Of a DNA stretch of 64,000 nt, positions 24,556 to 33,388 are shown piece after piece (the stretch's first letter is position 1; every line of letters begins with the position of its first letter). The notes under the pieces were generated by a model. That model was given only the letters and a program-made list of their open reading frames with translations, did no database searches and was not told the origin of the DNA. The translations under genes and the position numbers were made by a program. Origin of the DNA: an uncultured Opitutaceae bacterium (lineage in GTDB: Bacteria; Verrucomicrobiota; Verrucomicrobiia; Opitutales; Opitutaceae); contig CALAOT010000068.1 in assembly GCA_937889545.1 (NCBI GenBank), positions 1-64,000 of the forward strand, given 5' to 3'.

Positions 24556-25833
24556 ATGGCGAACTTAATCGAGATGCCGAAGCTGAGCGATACCATGACG
24601 GTGGGAGCGCTCGTCAAGTGGCTCAAGAAGGAGGGCGACCCCGTCAAGACCGGCGACGTGCTGGCCGAGGTCGAGACCGACAAGGCCACGATGGAGCTCG
24701 AGAGCTTTTTCGACGGCGCATTGCTCGCGATCTTCGTCCCCGAGGGATCCCAGGTCGCGATCGGGGAGCCCCTCTGCGCCATCGGCAGGCCCGGCGAGAA
24801 GGTATCCGCTCCCCCGGCGAAGGCGCCGCCCGCGTCAGCGCCGGTCGCGGCTCGGGCGCCGCTGGTCCCCTCCCCGCTTGCCCCTTCTTCTCCAGCGCCG
24901 ACCGCCGTTTCAAAGGCGCCCGCAGTCCCTCCCGCCCGCGCAGCCGCGGGGCGGGTCAAGGTTTCTCCCCTGGCCCGCAAGCTCGCCGCCGAGAAGGGCG
25001 TGGACCCCGCCCGCGTTGCCGGAAGCGGACCAGGGGGCCGAATCGTCAGGGCGGACATCGTCGCGGCGGCGGCCTCCGGAGGCGCAAGCGGAGTCCCGTA
25101 CCAGGGCGCCGGCGGGGTGCCGGCCGCCTCCAGGGGCCCCGTGCAGGACGACAAGCTTGTCCCGGTCTCCATCACCAGGGGCACCATCGCGAGGCGCCTG
25201 GTGGAATCCAAGACCCAGATCCCGCACTACTACCTGGACATCGAAGTCGACGCGAGCCCGCTCCTCGAGCTGCGCCAGCAGTTGAACGCCGCTCTGGAAA
25301 AGGAGGGCGTGAAGCTTTCCGTCAACGACTTCATCCTCAAGGCCTCAGCCGAGGCGCTGCGCCGCGTGCCCGCCGTGAACTGCTCCTGGGAGGGCAACGC
25401 GATCCGGCACCATTCGTCGGCCCACGTCTCGTTCGCCGTGGCGATAGACGACGGCCTGATCACTCCCGTGATCCGCGATGCGCACATGAAGACGATCTTC
25501 GCAATAAGCTCCGAGGCGAAGGCACTCGCCAAGAAGGCGAAGGACAAGGTTCTCGCCCTCGAGGAATTCACGGGCGGCACGTTCTGCGTGACCAACCTCG
25601 GGATGATGGGGATTGACCGGTTCTGCGCGATCATCAATCCCCCAAACGCCGCGATCCTCGCGGTGGGGGCCGCCGTCCGCAAGCCCGTGGTGAAGGATGA
25701 CAGGATTGTCGTCGGCCAGCGCATGACGCTCACGCTCTCAGGGGATCACCGCGTCGTCGACGGTGCCGTGGGGGCCGCCTATCTCGCCGCGCTCAAGGAC
25801 CTGCTTGAGAAGCCGGCGCTGCTGTTGATCTAA
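24556..25833 (+). CDS. pdhC: Dihydrolipoamide acetyltransferase (E2) of pyruvate dehydrogenase
   Basis: 425 residues from ATG 24556. One lipoyl domain with lipoyl-Lys43 in ETDKATME, an Ala/Pro-rich linker (about 85-133), a peripheral-subunit-binding domain (136-170, VSPLARKLAAEKGVDPARV) and the acetyltransferase core ending with the catalytic HRVVDG. Transfers acetyl groups to CoA. Third gene of the operon; its stop overlaps by 4 bp the stop of the convergent DUF5069 gene. No E3 (lipoamide dehydrogenase) gene is in the window. Confidence 0.95.
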   Translation: MANLIEMPKLSDTMTVGALVKWLKKEGDPVKTGDVLAEVETDKATMELESFFDGALLAIFVPEGSQVAIGEPLCAIGRPGEKVSAPPAKAPPASAPVAARAPLVPSPLAPSSPAPTAVSKAPAVPPARAAAGRVKVSPLARKLAAEKGVDPARVAGSGPGGRIVRADIVAAAASGGASGVPYQGAGGVPAASRGPVQDDKLVPVSITRGTIARRLVESKTQIPHYYLDIEVDASPLLELRQQLNAALEKEGVKLSVNDFILKASAEALRRVPAVNCSWEGNAIRHHSSAHVSFAVAIDDGLITPVIRDAHMKTIFAISSEAKALAKKAKDKVLALEEFTGGTFCVTNLGMMGIDRFCAIINPPNAAILAVGAAVRKPVVKDDRIVVGQRMTLTLSGDHRVVDGAVGAAYLAALKDLLEKPALLLI

Positions 25834-26300
25834 CAGGGCTTTTCCCAAGCCTTCGCCGACACGGGGTCGCGGCCCTCGTCAAAATCGATGAAGTCGAAAT
25901 AGGTCTCGATCGGCTTGCCCTCTAGGCCGCCTTCCGCAACGCGCCGGCGCAGGCGCTGGACGATGTCGGGGGCGTCGCGCCAGCCGTGTTTCATCATGAA
26001 GCCGTTCCAGACGGCGCACTCCTCGTCCGTGCGCCGGCCGCCGCGCTGCTCCGCCCATTCGAGCACCGCCTCGTCTCTCCCCCCCTCGAGCGTGCGCCGC
26101 CTGATGGCATCGTAGGAGACGCACAGGAAGCCGCAGCAGCGGGCGTCGAACATGCCGGGCTTGCTGTCGCCGAGGTTGTCGACGTAGTCGGCCGGCAGCC
26201 TGTCCAGGGATTGGAGGCGTATCTTGTCCAGCATACGCCCGAAGTAGACGAGGCGGCCCACCTTGTCGTAGGGGCTGCGGAGACCGGGAACGTTGGGCAT
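25830..26300 (-). CDS. DUF5069 domain-containing protein
   Basis: 156 residues. The conserved opening LRSPYDKVGRLVYFGRMLDKIR, together with FDARCCGFLCVSYD and DEECAVWNGFMMKHGWRD, matches DUF5069, a family common in Verrucomicrobiota and Planctomycetes with no known function. Leftward, 66 bp downstream of the phosphohexomutase gene, so it may be the last gene of that operon. Convergent with pdhC. Confidence 0.85.
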   Translation of the reverse strand: MPNVPGLRSPYDKVGRLVYFGRMLDKIRLQSLDRLPADYVDNLGDSKPGMFDARCCGFLCVSYDAIRRRTLEGGRDEAVLEWAEQRGGRRTDEECAVWNGFMMKHGWRDAPDIVQRLRRRVAEGGLEGKPIETYFDFIDFDEGRDPVSAKAWEKPC

Positions 26301-26366
26301 GGGAGTGGGGTCAGCCGAACAAAAGACCGATGCGGCCGGAAAGGCAACGCTCCGGCGCCGCTGGCC

Positions 26367-28316
26367 TCACTGCTCCGCGCGCGCGCGCGCGTCGGCCTCG
26401 ATGAGGCCCTTCATCCGGTCGAGCTCGCCCCGGACCCTGGCCTTGACGGCGGGAAGCGCCGACGGGTCCCCCACCTTGTCGCAGGCGAACAGGTAGAACT
26501 TCATTTTGGGCTCGGTCCCGCTCCCGCGGGCGGCAAACCTGTACCCGTTCGAAAGCGTCACGACGTACAGGTCCTGCTTGGGGATCTCCTCGCCGTCGGC
26601 ATCGAGGATCCGCTCGCGGCCAAAGTCCCGGAAGCCGGTCACGCCCACGTCGCCGAAGGCTCGCGGGCGCGCAGTCCGGTAGGTGTCGAGGATCCGCCTG
26701 ATCTTCGCGCTGCCGCTCGCGCCCTCGTAGTAGATGTTGATCGTGTCCTCGAGGTAAAAGCCGTACTTCAGATAGAGCCGGTCTAGGTGCTCGGGCACGG
26801 TGAGGCCCTGGCCCTTCACCCAGGCGCAGAGCTCCGCGAACATCAGGCAGGCCGCATTCCCGTCCTTGTCCCGGACGCAGTCGTTCGGCAGGTAGCCGTA
26901 GCTCTCCTCGGTGCCAAAGACAAAGAACGTGCTGTGCAGGAGGTGCAGCCGCGCCCGCTCGGCGGGCGGCGTCCGGTCGTAGTCCCAGCCGGGTCCCATC
27001 GCACCCTTGAGGCGCTCCTCGTAAAAGAGGATCTTGGCCCCGATCCATTTGAATCCGGTCAGCGTGTCGATCACCTTTACGCCGTGCGCGTGGCCGATCG
27101 CATCCTGAAGCTGGGTCGTGACAAAGGTCTTGATGATGCAGGCGTTGGGCGAGCCCGCCTGCGGGATCTTCCCCAGCTCCTTGAATTTCGTGAGCCGGTA
27201 TTCCGCGATCAGCGACCCGATCTGGTTGCCCGTGAGCAGTTCCATGGCGCCGGACCGCCCGCGCACCGCGACTCCCATCCGGTCGCAGTCGGGGTCGGTC
27301 GCCATGACGACGTCGCATCCCCTTCGGTCCGCCGTCGCAACGGCCATCGTGAGCGCCTCGGCGTTCTCGGGGTTCGGGGACTTCACGGTGCGGAACAGCG
27401 GGTCAAACCCCAGCTGCTCCTTGACCTCGACGACGTTGCAGCCCGCGTGGATGAGCAGCGGCGAGCAGTGGACCGCGCCAGTCCCATGGATGTTCGTGTA
27501 GACAACCTTCAGCTGGGCGCCGCGCAGCATCGCCGGATCGACCACCGCGGTCGCGGCGATGGCGAGATAGGCATCGTCCATCTCGCGGCCCAGGACGGTC
27601 ACGCCAGCCAGGTCCTTTTGCAGGAATCCCGACACCTCTGCGAGCGGCACGGCCGCGACGTCGGCGACAATACCCTTGTCATGGGGCGGCACAACCTGCC
27701 CTCCGTCGAGGAAGTAGGCCTTGAAGCCGTTGTCGTGCGGCGGATTGTGGCTCGCCGTGATCACGGCACCCGCGTGGGCCGCGATGCGGCGCACGGTGAA
27801 GCTCAGCTGCGGGGTCGGCCTCGGGCCGTCGAAGATGAACGCCTCGCCCCCGAGCCGGGCCCAGACCGAAGCCGACAGCTCGCAGAAGTGCCTGGAATAG
27901 AACCGGACGTCGTGCGCGACCACCAGCCGCGGCGCGGCTCCGTCGCCCCGCGCGCGCAGGTATTCCCGCGTGTAGCGGAAGAGCCCGATCACAGCCCGTG
28001 TGAGCGTGAAGTCGTTCATCATGTTGCTCCCGACCGCCGCGTGCTCCGGCATTCCGAAATCGCCCGGGGTCCCCGTCTCTGCCGATGTGGCGGCCACCCC
28101 GATCGTCCTGCCGCGGATGCCGCCCGTCCCGAACTCGAGCTCGCGGTAAAACCGGTCGTTCAACTCGCTCCATAGCTGCCTTTCCACGAGTTCCTCGATG
28201 CTCGACTGGGCCCATGCGGGCAGCCTCGCCGAAAGGTATGCGGCGATGGTCGCCGCCGCGGCCGGCATGAGTTGCCCAGCGCGCACCGCGGACTCGATCT
28301 TCGACGGCTGTGTCAT
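26367..28316 (-). CDS. Phosphoglucomutase / phosphomannomutase
   Basis: About 649 residues, alpha-D-phosphohexomutase family. The phosphoserine loop is ITASHNPPHDNG, the Mg-binding loop ATDPDCDRMG, the sugar-binding loop GTEESYGY and the phosphate-binding loop RGSGTEPKMK. The length and sequence are of the PGM2-like type rather than the 450-residue GlmM type. The ATG at 28316 overlaps the stop of the upstream UDP-sugar pyrophosphorylase (ATGA), so the two enzymes, interconverting hexose phosphates and making UDP-sugars, are translated together. Confidence 0.92.
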   Translation of the reverse strand: MTQPSKIESAVRAGQLMPAAAATIAAYLSARLPAWAQSSIEELVERQLWSELNDRFYRELEFGTGGIRGRTIGVAATSAETGTPGDFGMPEHAAVGSNMMNDFTLTRAVIGLFRYTREYLRARGDGAAPRLVVAHDVRFYSRHFCELSASVWARLGGEAFIFDGPRPTPQLSFTVRRIAAHAGAVITASHNPPHDNGFKAYFLDGGQVVPPHDKGIVADVAAVPLAEVSGFLQKDLAGVTVLGREMDDAYLAIAATAVVDPAMLRGAQLKVVYTNIHGTGAVHCSPLLIHAGCNVVEVKEQLGFDPLFRTVKSPNPENAEALTMAVATADRRGCDVVMATDPDCDRMGVAVRGRSGAMELLTGNQIGSLIAEYRLTKFKELGKIPQAGSPNACIIKTFVTTQLQDAIGHAHGVKVIDTLTGFKWIGAKILFYEERLKGAMGPGWDYDRTPPAERARLHLLHSTFFVFGTEESYGYLPNDCVRDKDGNAACLMFAELCAWVKGQGLTVPEHLDRLYLKYGFYLEDTINIYYEGASGSAKIRRILDTYRTARPRAFGDVGVTGFRDFGRERILDADGEEIPKQDLYVVTLSNGYRFAARGSGTEPKMKFYLFACDKVGDPSALPAVKARVRGELDRMKGLIEADARARAEQ

Positions 28317-29752
28317 AATGGGGGGGCTTCGAGGCAAAGGCCGTCCGCGACCGCGGGCTTGGCCCCAAGGCGCGACCAGCTCTCTGCGAAGGATCCCTCA
28401 TCATAGCCGAACAACGGCGAAACCTCCAGCGGGGCCTCGGGAAGGCCCGTGGAATCCGTCGGCACGGACGCGCCTACCGATCGAATCCAGCGGGCGAACT
28501 GGCGGAGCTGGTCGGCGCGGCAGGTGGCGGGCGAATCGACGCCCTCGGCGTTCTTCACCGGCGAGAAGTCGTCGGCGCGGCTTGTCTCGACGACGACCGG
28601 GCGCCTCGCGGACGGCAGCGCGTCGAACACAAAGAGCTCGAACTTGACGCCGTTCGCCTTCCCCGGCCTCACCTCGCGGCCGTCCGCGTCCACGGTGGAG
28701 ATCTTCTTGTCCGCCCTGTGAAACGGAAGGCCGTCCGCTCCGCGCGCCATCCTTTGGATGAATTCCCGGTCGATCACGTGGATCGCGATGCTTCCCGCCT
28801 CGTAGCGGAGGGCGCCCGTGGAGGGGTCTCTCTCCCGCTGGAGCGCCAGGGGAAGGTCGGAGTACTCGATCACGACAAGCTCGCCCCCGCGGACGCAGAA
28901 GTGGCCCAGCTTCTCCTCCGGGTACGCCTTGGGCACGGTCTTGCTCGACATCTCGGATCCGCGGGTCAGGTGCCAGCCTATGAACGCGGCGTCGACACAC
29001 CGGACAAGGGGGTTGTCCACCTGGAAATAGCTCAGGGTGTCTATACCCTCGGAGGCCATGAGGTCGAGCGCCCCGCTGCGCTCGAGGGCCCGCAGGGATC
29101 CGCCGTGCCCGTCGGGGGAGAGGGCGAGCGAGCCCTCGGTCTCGAGGAGGATCTTCCCGGAGAAGTCTACGGCGGGCATCCGCCCCTGCCGGAAGAAGTG
29201 GACCCGGGCCCGGTCGAGGCCGAAGTGCCCGTGTTCCTCGAAGAATGCCTCGGTCTGGGCGTGGTTCTGGTGGCTGGTCATGATGAACCAGTGGAGCGGC
29301 CGCCCAAAGCGCCGCCCCGCCGCAAGGATCTTCCAGGCGAAGACCTGGAAAAGGGAACGGCGCAGGACCGGCGTAACGGGAAAGGTCCCCTTCGGGCCGT
29401 CGTAGCCCAGGCGCGTCCCCTGGCCGCCGGCCACGGTGAAGGCGGCGACCCTTCCCGATCGCAGCGCCGTCTCGCCGGCCGCCTTCGCCCGCGACCAGGC
29501 GGCGGGGTCGCCGCCGTGCGAGGGCAGGCGCTCGTAGGGCGCGGGTGAGAGCCCCTCGAGGTCCACGGTCCGGGAGGCGCCCTCCGCGACAAGCGTCCGG
29601 ACCAGCCGGTCGACCTCTCCAAGGTCGATCTCGGCGGCCTCGGACAGCAACCGGGCCTGGGATTCCGCCGGCAGCCTGTCGAAGAAGGCGAACACCTGTC
29701 CCTGTCCCGCACGGCGGAAGGAGCCGATCAGCCCGGTGGTGTCGCGTGTCAT
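28313..29752 (-). CDS. UDPGP-type uridylyltransferase (UDP-sugar / UDP-GlcNAc pyrophosphorylase-like)
   Basis: 479 residues of the eukaryote-like UDPGP family rather than bacterial GalU or GlmU. VAGGQGTRLGYDGPKG is the nucleotide-binding loop, SYFQVDNPL the metal/sugar loop, and VPKAYPEEKLGHF the family signature as in AGX/UAP1. It makes a UDP-sugar from UTP and a sugar 1-phosphate; whether GlcNAc or glucose is used cannot be decided. Between ftsB (6 bp upstream) and the phosphohexomutase (4-bp overlap). Confidence 0.88.
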   Translation of the reverse strand: MTRDTTGLIGSFRRAGQGQVFAFFDRLPAESQARLLSEAAEIDLGEVDRLVRTLVAEGASRTVDLEGLSPAPYERLPSHGGDPAAWSRAKAAGETALRSGRVAAFTVAGGQGTRLGYDGPKGTFPVTPVLRRSLFQVFAWKILAAGRRFGRPLHWFIMTSHQNHAQTEAFFEEHGHFGLDRARVHFFRQGRMPAVDFSGKILLETEGSLALSPDGHGGSLRALERSGALDLMASEGIDTLSYFQVDNPLVRCVDAAFIGWHLTRGSEMSSKTVPKAYPEEKLGHFCVRGGELVVIEYSDLPLALQRERDPSTGALRYEAGSIAIHVIDREFIQRMARGADGLPFHRADKKISTVDADGREVRPGKANGVKFELFVFDALPSARRPVVVETSRADDFSPVKNAEGVDSPATCRADQLRQFARWIRSVGASVPTDSTGLPEAPLEVSPLFGYDEGSFAESWSRLGAKPAVADGLCLEAPPL

Positions 29753-29758
29753 GCGCCG

Positions 29759-30091
29759 CTACTTGTCATTCCCCCGGACGGTGGACGGACCCGCCGAGCC
29801 CTTGGAATCATCGTCCTCAAACCGGAAGATGAACTCGTCGGGCTTGGCGTATCCCAGCCGGATGCGGATCACCTTGTCGACATACGACGGGTCGGTCCGC
29901 AGGCGCTCGAGCACCCGTTCCTGGTCGCGCAGGCGCCCCTGCGCCTCGGCCAGCCTGCGCCGGTTCGCGGTCTCGACCTGCTCCAGCCGGCTGTATTCGT
30001 CATGCGCGTCCTTGAACAGGATCCCGCCCGCGAGGCCGAGGCCCACGAAGAGCAGGACATAGAGGCTAAGGATCACTTTGCGGAAATTCAC
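29759..30091 (-). CDS. Septum-formation initiator protein, FtsB/DivIC-like
   Basis: 110 residues: a short cytoplasmic start, one membrane helix (about 7-25, ILSLYVLLFVGLGLAGGIL), a coiled coil (about 30-65) and the closing YVDKVIRIRLGYAKPDEFIF, which matches the DivIC/FtsB pattern. It should link FtsL and FtsQ in the divisome. First gene of the leftward operon with the UDP-sugar enzymes, tying cell-division and envelope-precursor supply. Confidence 0.88.
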   Translation of the reverse strand: MNFRKVILSLYVLLFVGLGLAGGILFKDAHDEYSRLEQVETANRRRLAEAQGRLRDQERVLERLRTDPSYVDKVIRIRLGYAKPDEFIFRFEDDDSKGSAGPSTVRGNDK

Positions 30092-30389
30092 GGATCTTTC
30101 ACTTTGCCGGCCGCGCGCCGTCCGAGGCGCGGGCTCGGCTCAAAGGCGAAGCGGTATGCCTTGCGGATGGTGGCCATTGCTTGCCGCCATTTTCAGTTTC
30201 TCCAGTACCGCGTCGAGTACCAAGTGCAGCGCGCGCGGAGGCCCGCCCCTGCCCCGAACCTGCGGGGCTTCCCGGCGCCCGCCAGCCTGCGACGGGTTCT
30301 ACGGTTCCGCGGCTCCTCTGATCCGCGCCAGAGCGGCCGAGGTTTTGGCGTGCGTTTTTGGGGCCGGTTCGGCTTACTTCAAGGCTTAC
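30092..30389. promoter_or_regulatory. Divergent spacer between ftsB and exeA
   Basis: About 300 bp with no credible gene: the in-frame extension of the exeA reading is Ser/Arg/Pro-rich. It must carry promoters in both directions; none could be delimited. Confidence 0.4.
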
Positions 30390-31205
30390 ATGTATCTGAG
30401 CTTTTACGGATTTAAGGAGATGCCGTTCAACGTCACTCCCGATCCGAAGTTTTTATTTCTGAGCCCCAACCACCAGGAGGCGCTGCAGCACCTCAAATTC
30501 GGTGTCCGCGAGCGCAAGGGGTTCATCGTGCTCATCGGGGAGGTGGGCTGCGGCAAGACCACGATCTGCCGGCGCTTTCTCAACGAGCTGGACCCGGCCC
30601 GATTCGACACCGCGCTCATCCTCAACCCGCGCGTGACGGAGACGCAGATGCTCAAAGCTATCCTGCGGGAGCTCGGGGAGACGAAGCTCGCGCGGAGCCA
30701 CGTGGACCTCGTCTCGCAGATGAACCGCGTGCTCCTGGAGCGGATCGCGCGCGGGCGCGACATCGTGCTGATCATCGACGAGGCCCAGAACCTGTCCACC
30801 GAGGTTCTCGAGCAGGTGCGCCTGCTCTCCAATCTGGAGACCGACAAGCAGAAGCTGCTCCAGATCGTGCTCCTCGGCCAGCCGGAGCTGAAGGACATTC
30901 TGGCGCGCGACGAGCTGCGCCAGCTGCGCCAGCGCATCCTGGTCCATTACGAACTGCATCCGCTGTCGCGCCGGGACATGGCCCATTACATCCAGCACCG
31001 GCTTACGCTCGCGGGCGGCTCCGGGCGGCCGGCGTTCACTCCCTGGGCCCTCAGGGAAATCCACAGGGCCAGCAGGGGAATCCCGCGTGTCGTGAACAAC
31101 CTCTGCGACAAGGCCATGCTCGCGGCGTTCATCCGGGAGTCCGACGAGGTCAACTACTGGGACGCGCGGCGGGCCGCACGCGACATGGACACCCTCACCA
31201 ACTGA
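30390..31205 (+). CDS. ExeA/MshM-type secretion ATPase
   Basis: 271 residues. MYLSFYGFKEMPFNVTPDPKF is the typical start of GspA/ExeA-like ATPases. Walker A GEVGCGKTT at 50-58, Walker B IVLIIDEAQN near 125, and the sensor region RGIPRVVNNLCDKAM. These proteins, with GspB, help assemble the secretin or pilus base in type II secretion and MSHA systems. The periplasmic peptidoglycan-binding part of full ExeA is absent, as in MshM. Followed after 10 bp by a gspB-like gene. Confidence 0.88.
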   Translation: MYLSFYGFKEMPFNVTPDPKFLFLSPNHQEALQHLKFGVRERKGFIVLIGEVGCGKTTICRRFLNELDPARFDTALILNPRVTETQMLKAILRELGETKLARSHVDLVSQMNRVLLERIARGRDIVLIIDEAQNLSTEVLEQVRLLSNLETDKQKLLQIVLLGQPELKDILARDELRQLRQRILVHYELHPLSRRDMAHYIQHRLTLAGGSGRPAFTPWALREIHRASRGIPRVVNNLCDKAMLAAFIRESDEVNYWDARRAARDMDTLTN

Positions 31206-31215
31206 GCGCCCGACC

Positions 31216-31941
31216 ATGAGCCTCATCAACGACGCGCTGAAAAGAGCGGCGCGGCAAAGGGCCGAGGACCAGGCCGAAGCCACGCCCGCGGCGCAAACGG
31301 GCCGCCGCAGGCGGATACCCCGACGCGGGGAGCCGATGAGCGTGCAGACGCTGGTGCTCCTGGTCGGCGGCGCGGTCACCCTCATCGTGGTGTCCGTCGT
31401 CGTCACCGGCATCATCGTCACGGGCAAGATCGAGTCCAATGCCCCCGTCGCGGCCAGGCCCCTGCCGGCTGCCCCGAAGCCGCAGGTGCCTGCGGCCGTC
31501 GTGGTCCAGGTGCCCCGCGTCGCGGTTGTGTCCGCGCCCAAACCCAGCCCGCATCCTCCGACGGCCGCGCCCGTATCCGAGGTGTTGCCGCCCGCGGCGG
31601 CGACCCAAGCCACCCCCTTGGGCGCAGTTGAACCGGCGGCCGCGGCAACCGTGGCCGCGGCGCCCCCCATCGTCGCCGCGCAGCCCGCGGCAGCCGAAAA
31701 GGCCCGTCCCACCGCTATGCCGCAGCCAAGCCGCAGCGAGCAGGCCCAGAGCTTCGTCGACAGGATGCGCGTCACAGGGGCCCGGGCGGCGGGGTCCGAT
31801 AGCAAGGCGCTCGTGGACGGGCACGTCTTCCGTGTGAACGATGTGCTGGACCGCGCCCTGGGGATCAGGCTCGTGCAGGTCGACCTGGACCACCTCACCC
31901 TGGTGGATTCGGAGGGCGCGACCTACATAAAGAACTTCTGA
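31216..31941 (+). CDS. GspB-like general secretion pathway protein
   Basis: 241 residues. MSLINDALKRAARQR starts a short cytoplasmic segment; one membrane helix (about 43-68) follows, then an Ala/Pro-rich periplasmic linker (about 75-165) and a C-terminal GspB domain with the pattern SKALVDGHVFRVNDVL...LTLVD...Y.K.F. It would anchor the ExeA-like ATPase to the envelope. Pairing with exeA is typical. The rest of a matching machine is encoded at 52.9-62.5 kb. Confidence 0.85.
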   Translation: MSLINDALKRAARQRAEDQAEATPAAQTGRRRRIPRRGEPMSVQTLVLLVGGAVTLIVVSVVVTGIIVTGKIESNAPVAARPLPAAPKPQVPAAVVVQVPRVAVVSAPKPSPHPPTAAPVSEVLPPAAATQATPLGAVEPAAAATVAAAPPIVAAQPAAAEKARPTAMPQPSRSEQAQSFVDRMRVTGARAAGSDSKALVDGHVFRVNDVLDRALGIRLVQVDLDHLTLVDSEGATYIKNF

Positions 31942-31966
31942 GGCGGAGGCGCCCTCCCGCAGACTG

Positions 31967-33388
31967 TCAGAACGCGGTCTCCGGGGGCGCGACCACCTGC
32001 CAGAGGGTCTTGGCCGTGATCTGCAGGTCGAGCCACACGGACCAGTGGGTTATGTAGTAAACGTCCCAATAGACCCTGCGCCGGACCATCTCCTCCTCGA
32101 GCACGGCCCCGCGGTATCCCAGGCTCTGCGAAAGGCCCGTGATTCCCGGCTTCACGAGGTTTCGTATCCGATAGCCCTGCGTCTGCTGGCGGAATTCCTC
32201 GTCAAGAAGCGGCATATACGGGCGGGGGCCGACGATGCTCATTTCGCCGACGAAGACGTTCCAGAACTGGGGGAACTCGTCCAGGCTGCGGCGGCGCATG
32301 AACCTTCCAAACGGGAAGACTCGCTGGTCCTCGGAAAGCGCCTGCATGGACTCCGCCGCCGCCCCGCCCTTCGAGACAAACATCGAGCGGAACTTCAGCA
32401 TGCAGAACACCTCGCCCCGCCTTCCCCGCCGCTCCCGCGCATGGAACAGGGGCCCGGGCGCCTGCAGCCCCTGCATCACCGCCACCCAGGCGCAAAGCGG
32501 GGGCAGGATGAGGGCGATGACGGGCAGCGCGACCGCGATGTCAAAGCAGCGCTTGATGATCCGGTTGAACGGATCCTCAAGGGGCTCCTCCTGAAGCGTG
32601 TAGAAATGCCGCCCCTCCTCGGTCACGGGCACGAGCGGCTGCGTGTAGCGCGCCTCGATGTCGCTGTGTATCAGGAGGCGGCAACCCCGGTCCCGGCACG
32701 CGGCGATGACCCGTCCCGCCTCGGCGTCGGTGGCCGGCAGTTCGAGCATGATCACCTGGCCCACCAGCGCCTCATCGAGGATCCGGGGCAGGTCCGCCAG
32801 CTTGCCAAGCCACGGGAGCGACAGCGCGCCGGGTTGGGCGGTGGGCTGGTCGGGCGAGAGCAGGCCCACGGGATGGATCCCTAGGGGCTCCTTGTTTGCG
32901 ATCCACTCGGCGAGCTTGGCGAATGTTTCCGGCCTGCCGATGAACAAGGTGGGAAGCCGATGCCCCTTCTGGAAGACGAAGCGGGCCAGCCTGCCCGGGG
33001 CCCACGCATTCAGGAATGCGAGGCCGACCCAGCACCACACGAGAAACGTGCCCAGGAAAAGCCTGCTTATCCTGTGGTCCTGCGTCGCAAACATCATGGT
33101 GAACACAAGCAGCGCCATGAGCGTCACCTGGCGGAACGCCAGCCGCGCGGAGCCTCCCAGGTCGGGCAGGTGGAACCGGGCCGCCAGCCGGCGGGACACG
33201 TCGCGCGCGGAAAGCAGCATCCCGCCGATGACGCAGAGGAAGTACGGCAGCAGGTTCACCTCCCGGCTCAGGTGAACGAACGGCACGTGGTAGATCAGGT
33301 TCGCGTAGGCCCAGAAGAACGCCCCGACGAACGCCGTCACCACCGCGGCGTGAATGTTGGCGAGTCCGCGCGCGCGCGCGTCGATCAT
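31967..33388 (-). CDS. Polyprenyl-phosphate glycosyl-1-phosphate transferase (bacterial sugar transferase)
   Basis: 473 residues. Four N-terminal membrane helices, a Rossmann-like central region (CoA_binding_3 type) and a C-terminal bacterial sugar transferase domain with one helix and the motifs KRCFDIAVALPVI, FCMLKFRSM, RRRSLDEFPQFWNV and MSIVGPRPY. It loads the first sugar phosphate on undecaprenyl phosphate for exopolysaccharide or O-antigen assembly. The ATG at 33388 overlaps the polX stop by 4 bp. No other polysaccharide gene is adjacent. Confidence 0.88.
   Translation of the reverse strand: MIDARARGLANIHAAVVTAFVGAFFWAYANLIYHVPFVHLSREVNLLPYFLCVIGGMLLSARDVSRRLAARFHLPDLGGSARLAFRQVTLMALLVFTMMFATQDHRISRLFLGTFLVWCWVGLAFLNAWAPGRLARFVFQKGHRLPTLFIGRPETFAKLAEWIANKEPLGIHPVGLLSPDQPTAQPGALSLPWLGKLADLPRILDEALVGQVIMLELPATDAEAGRVIAACRDRGCRLLIHSDIEARYTQPLVPVTEEGRHFYTLQEEPLEDPFNRIIKRCFDIAVALPVIALILPPLCAWVAVMQGLQAPGPLFHARERRGRRGEVFCMLKFRSMFVSKGGAAAESMQALSEDQRVFPFGRFMRRRSLDEFPQFWNVFVGEMSIVGPRPYMPLLDEEFRQQTQGYRIRNLVKPGITGLSQSLGYRGAVLEEEMVRRRVYWDVYYITHWSVWLDLQITAKTLWQVVAPPETAF

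Noticed and set aside
26376-26391. Alternating CG run (also near 33370 and 35821)
   Set aside because: It lies in Arg/Ala codons of GC-rich genes; codon use explains it, so no structural role is claimed.
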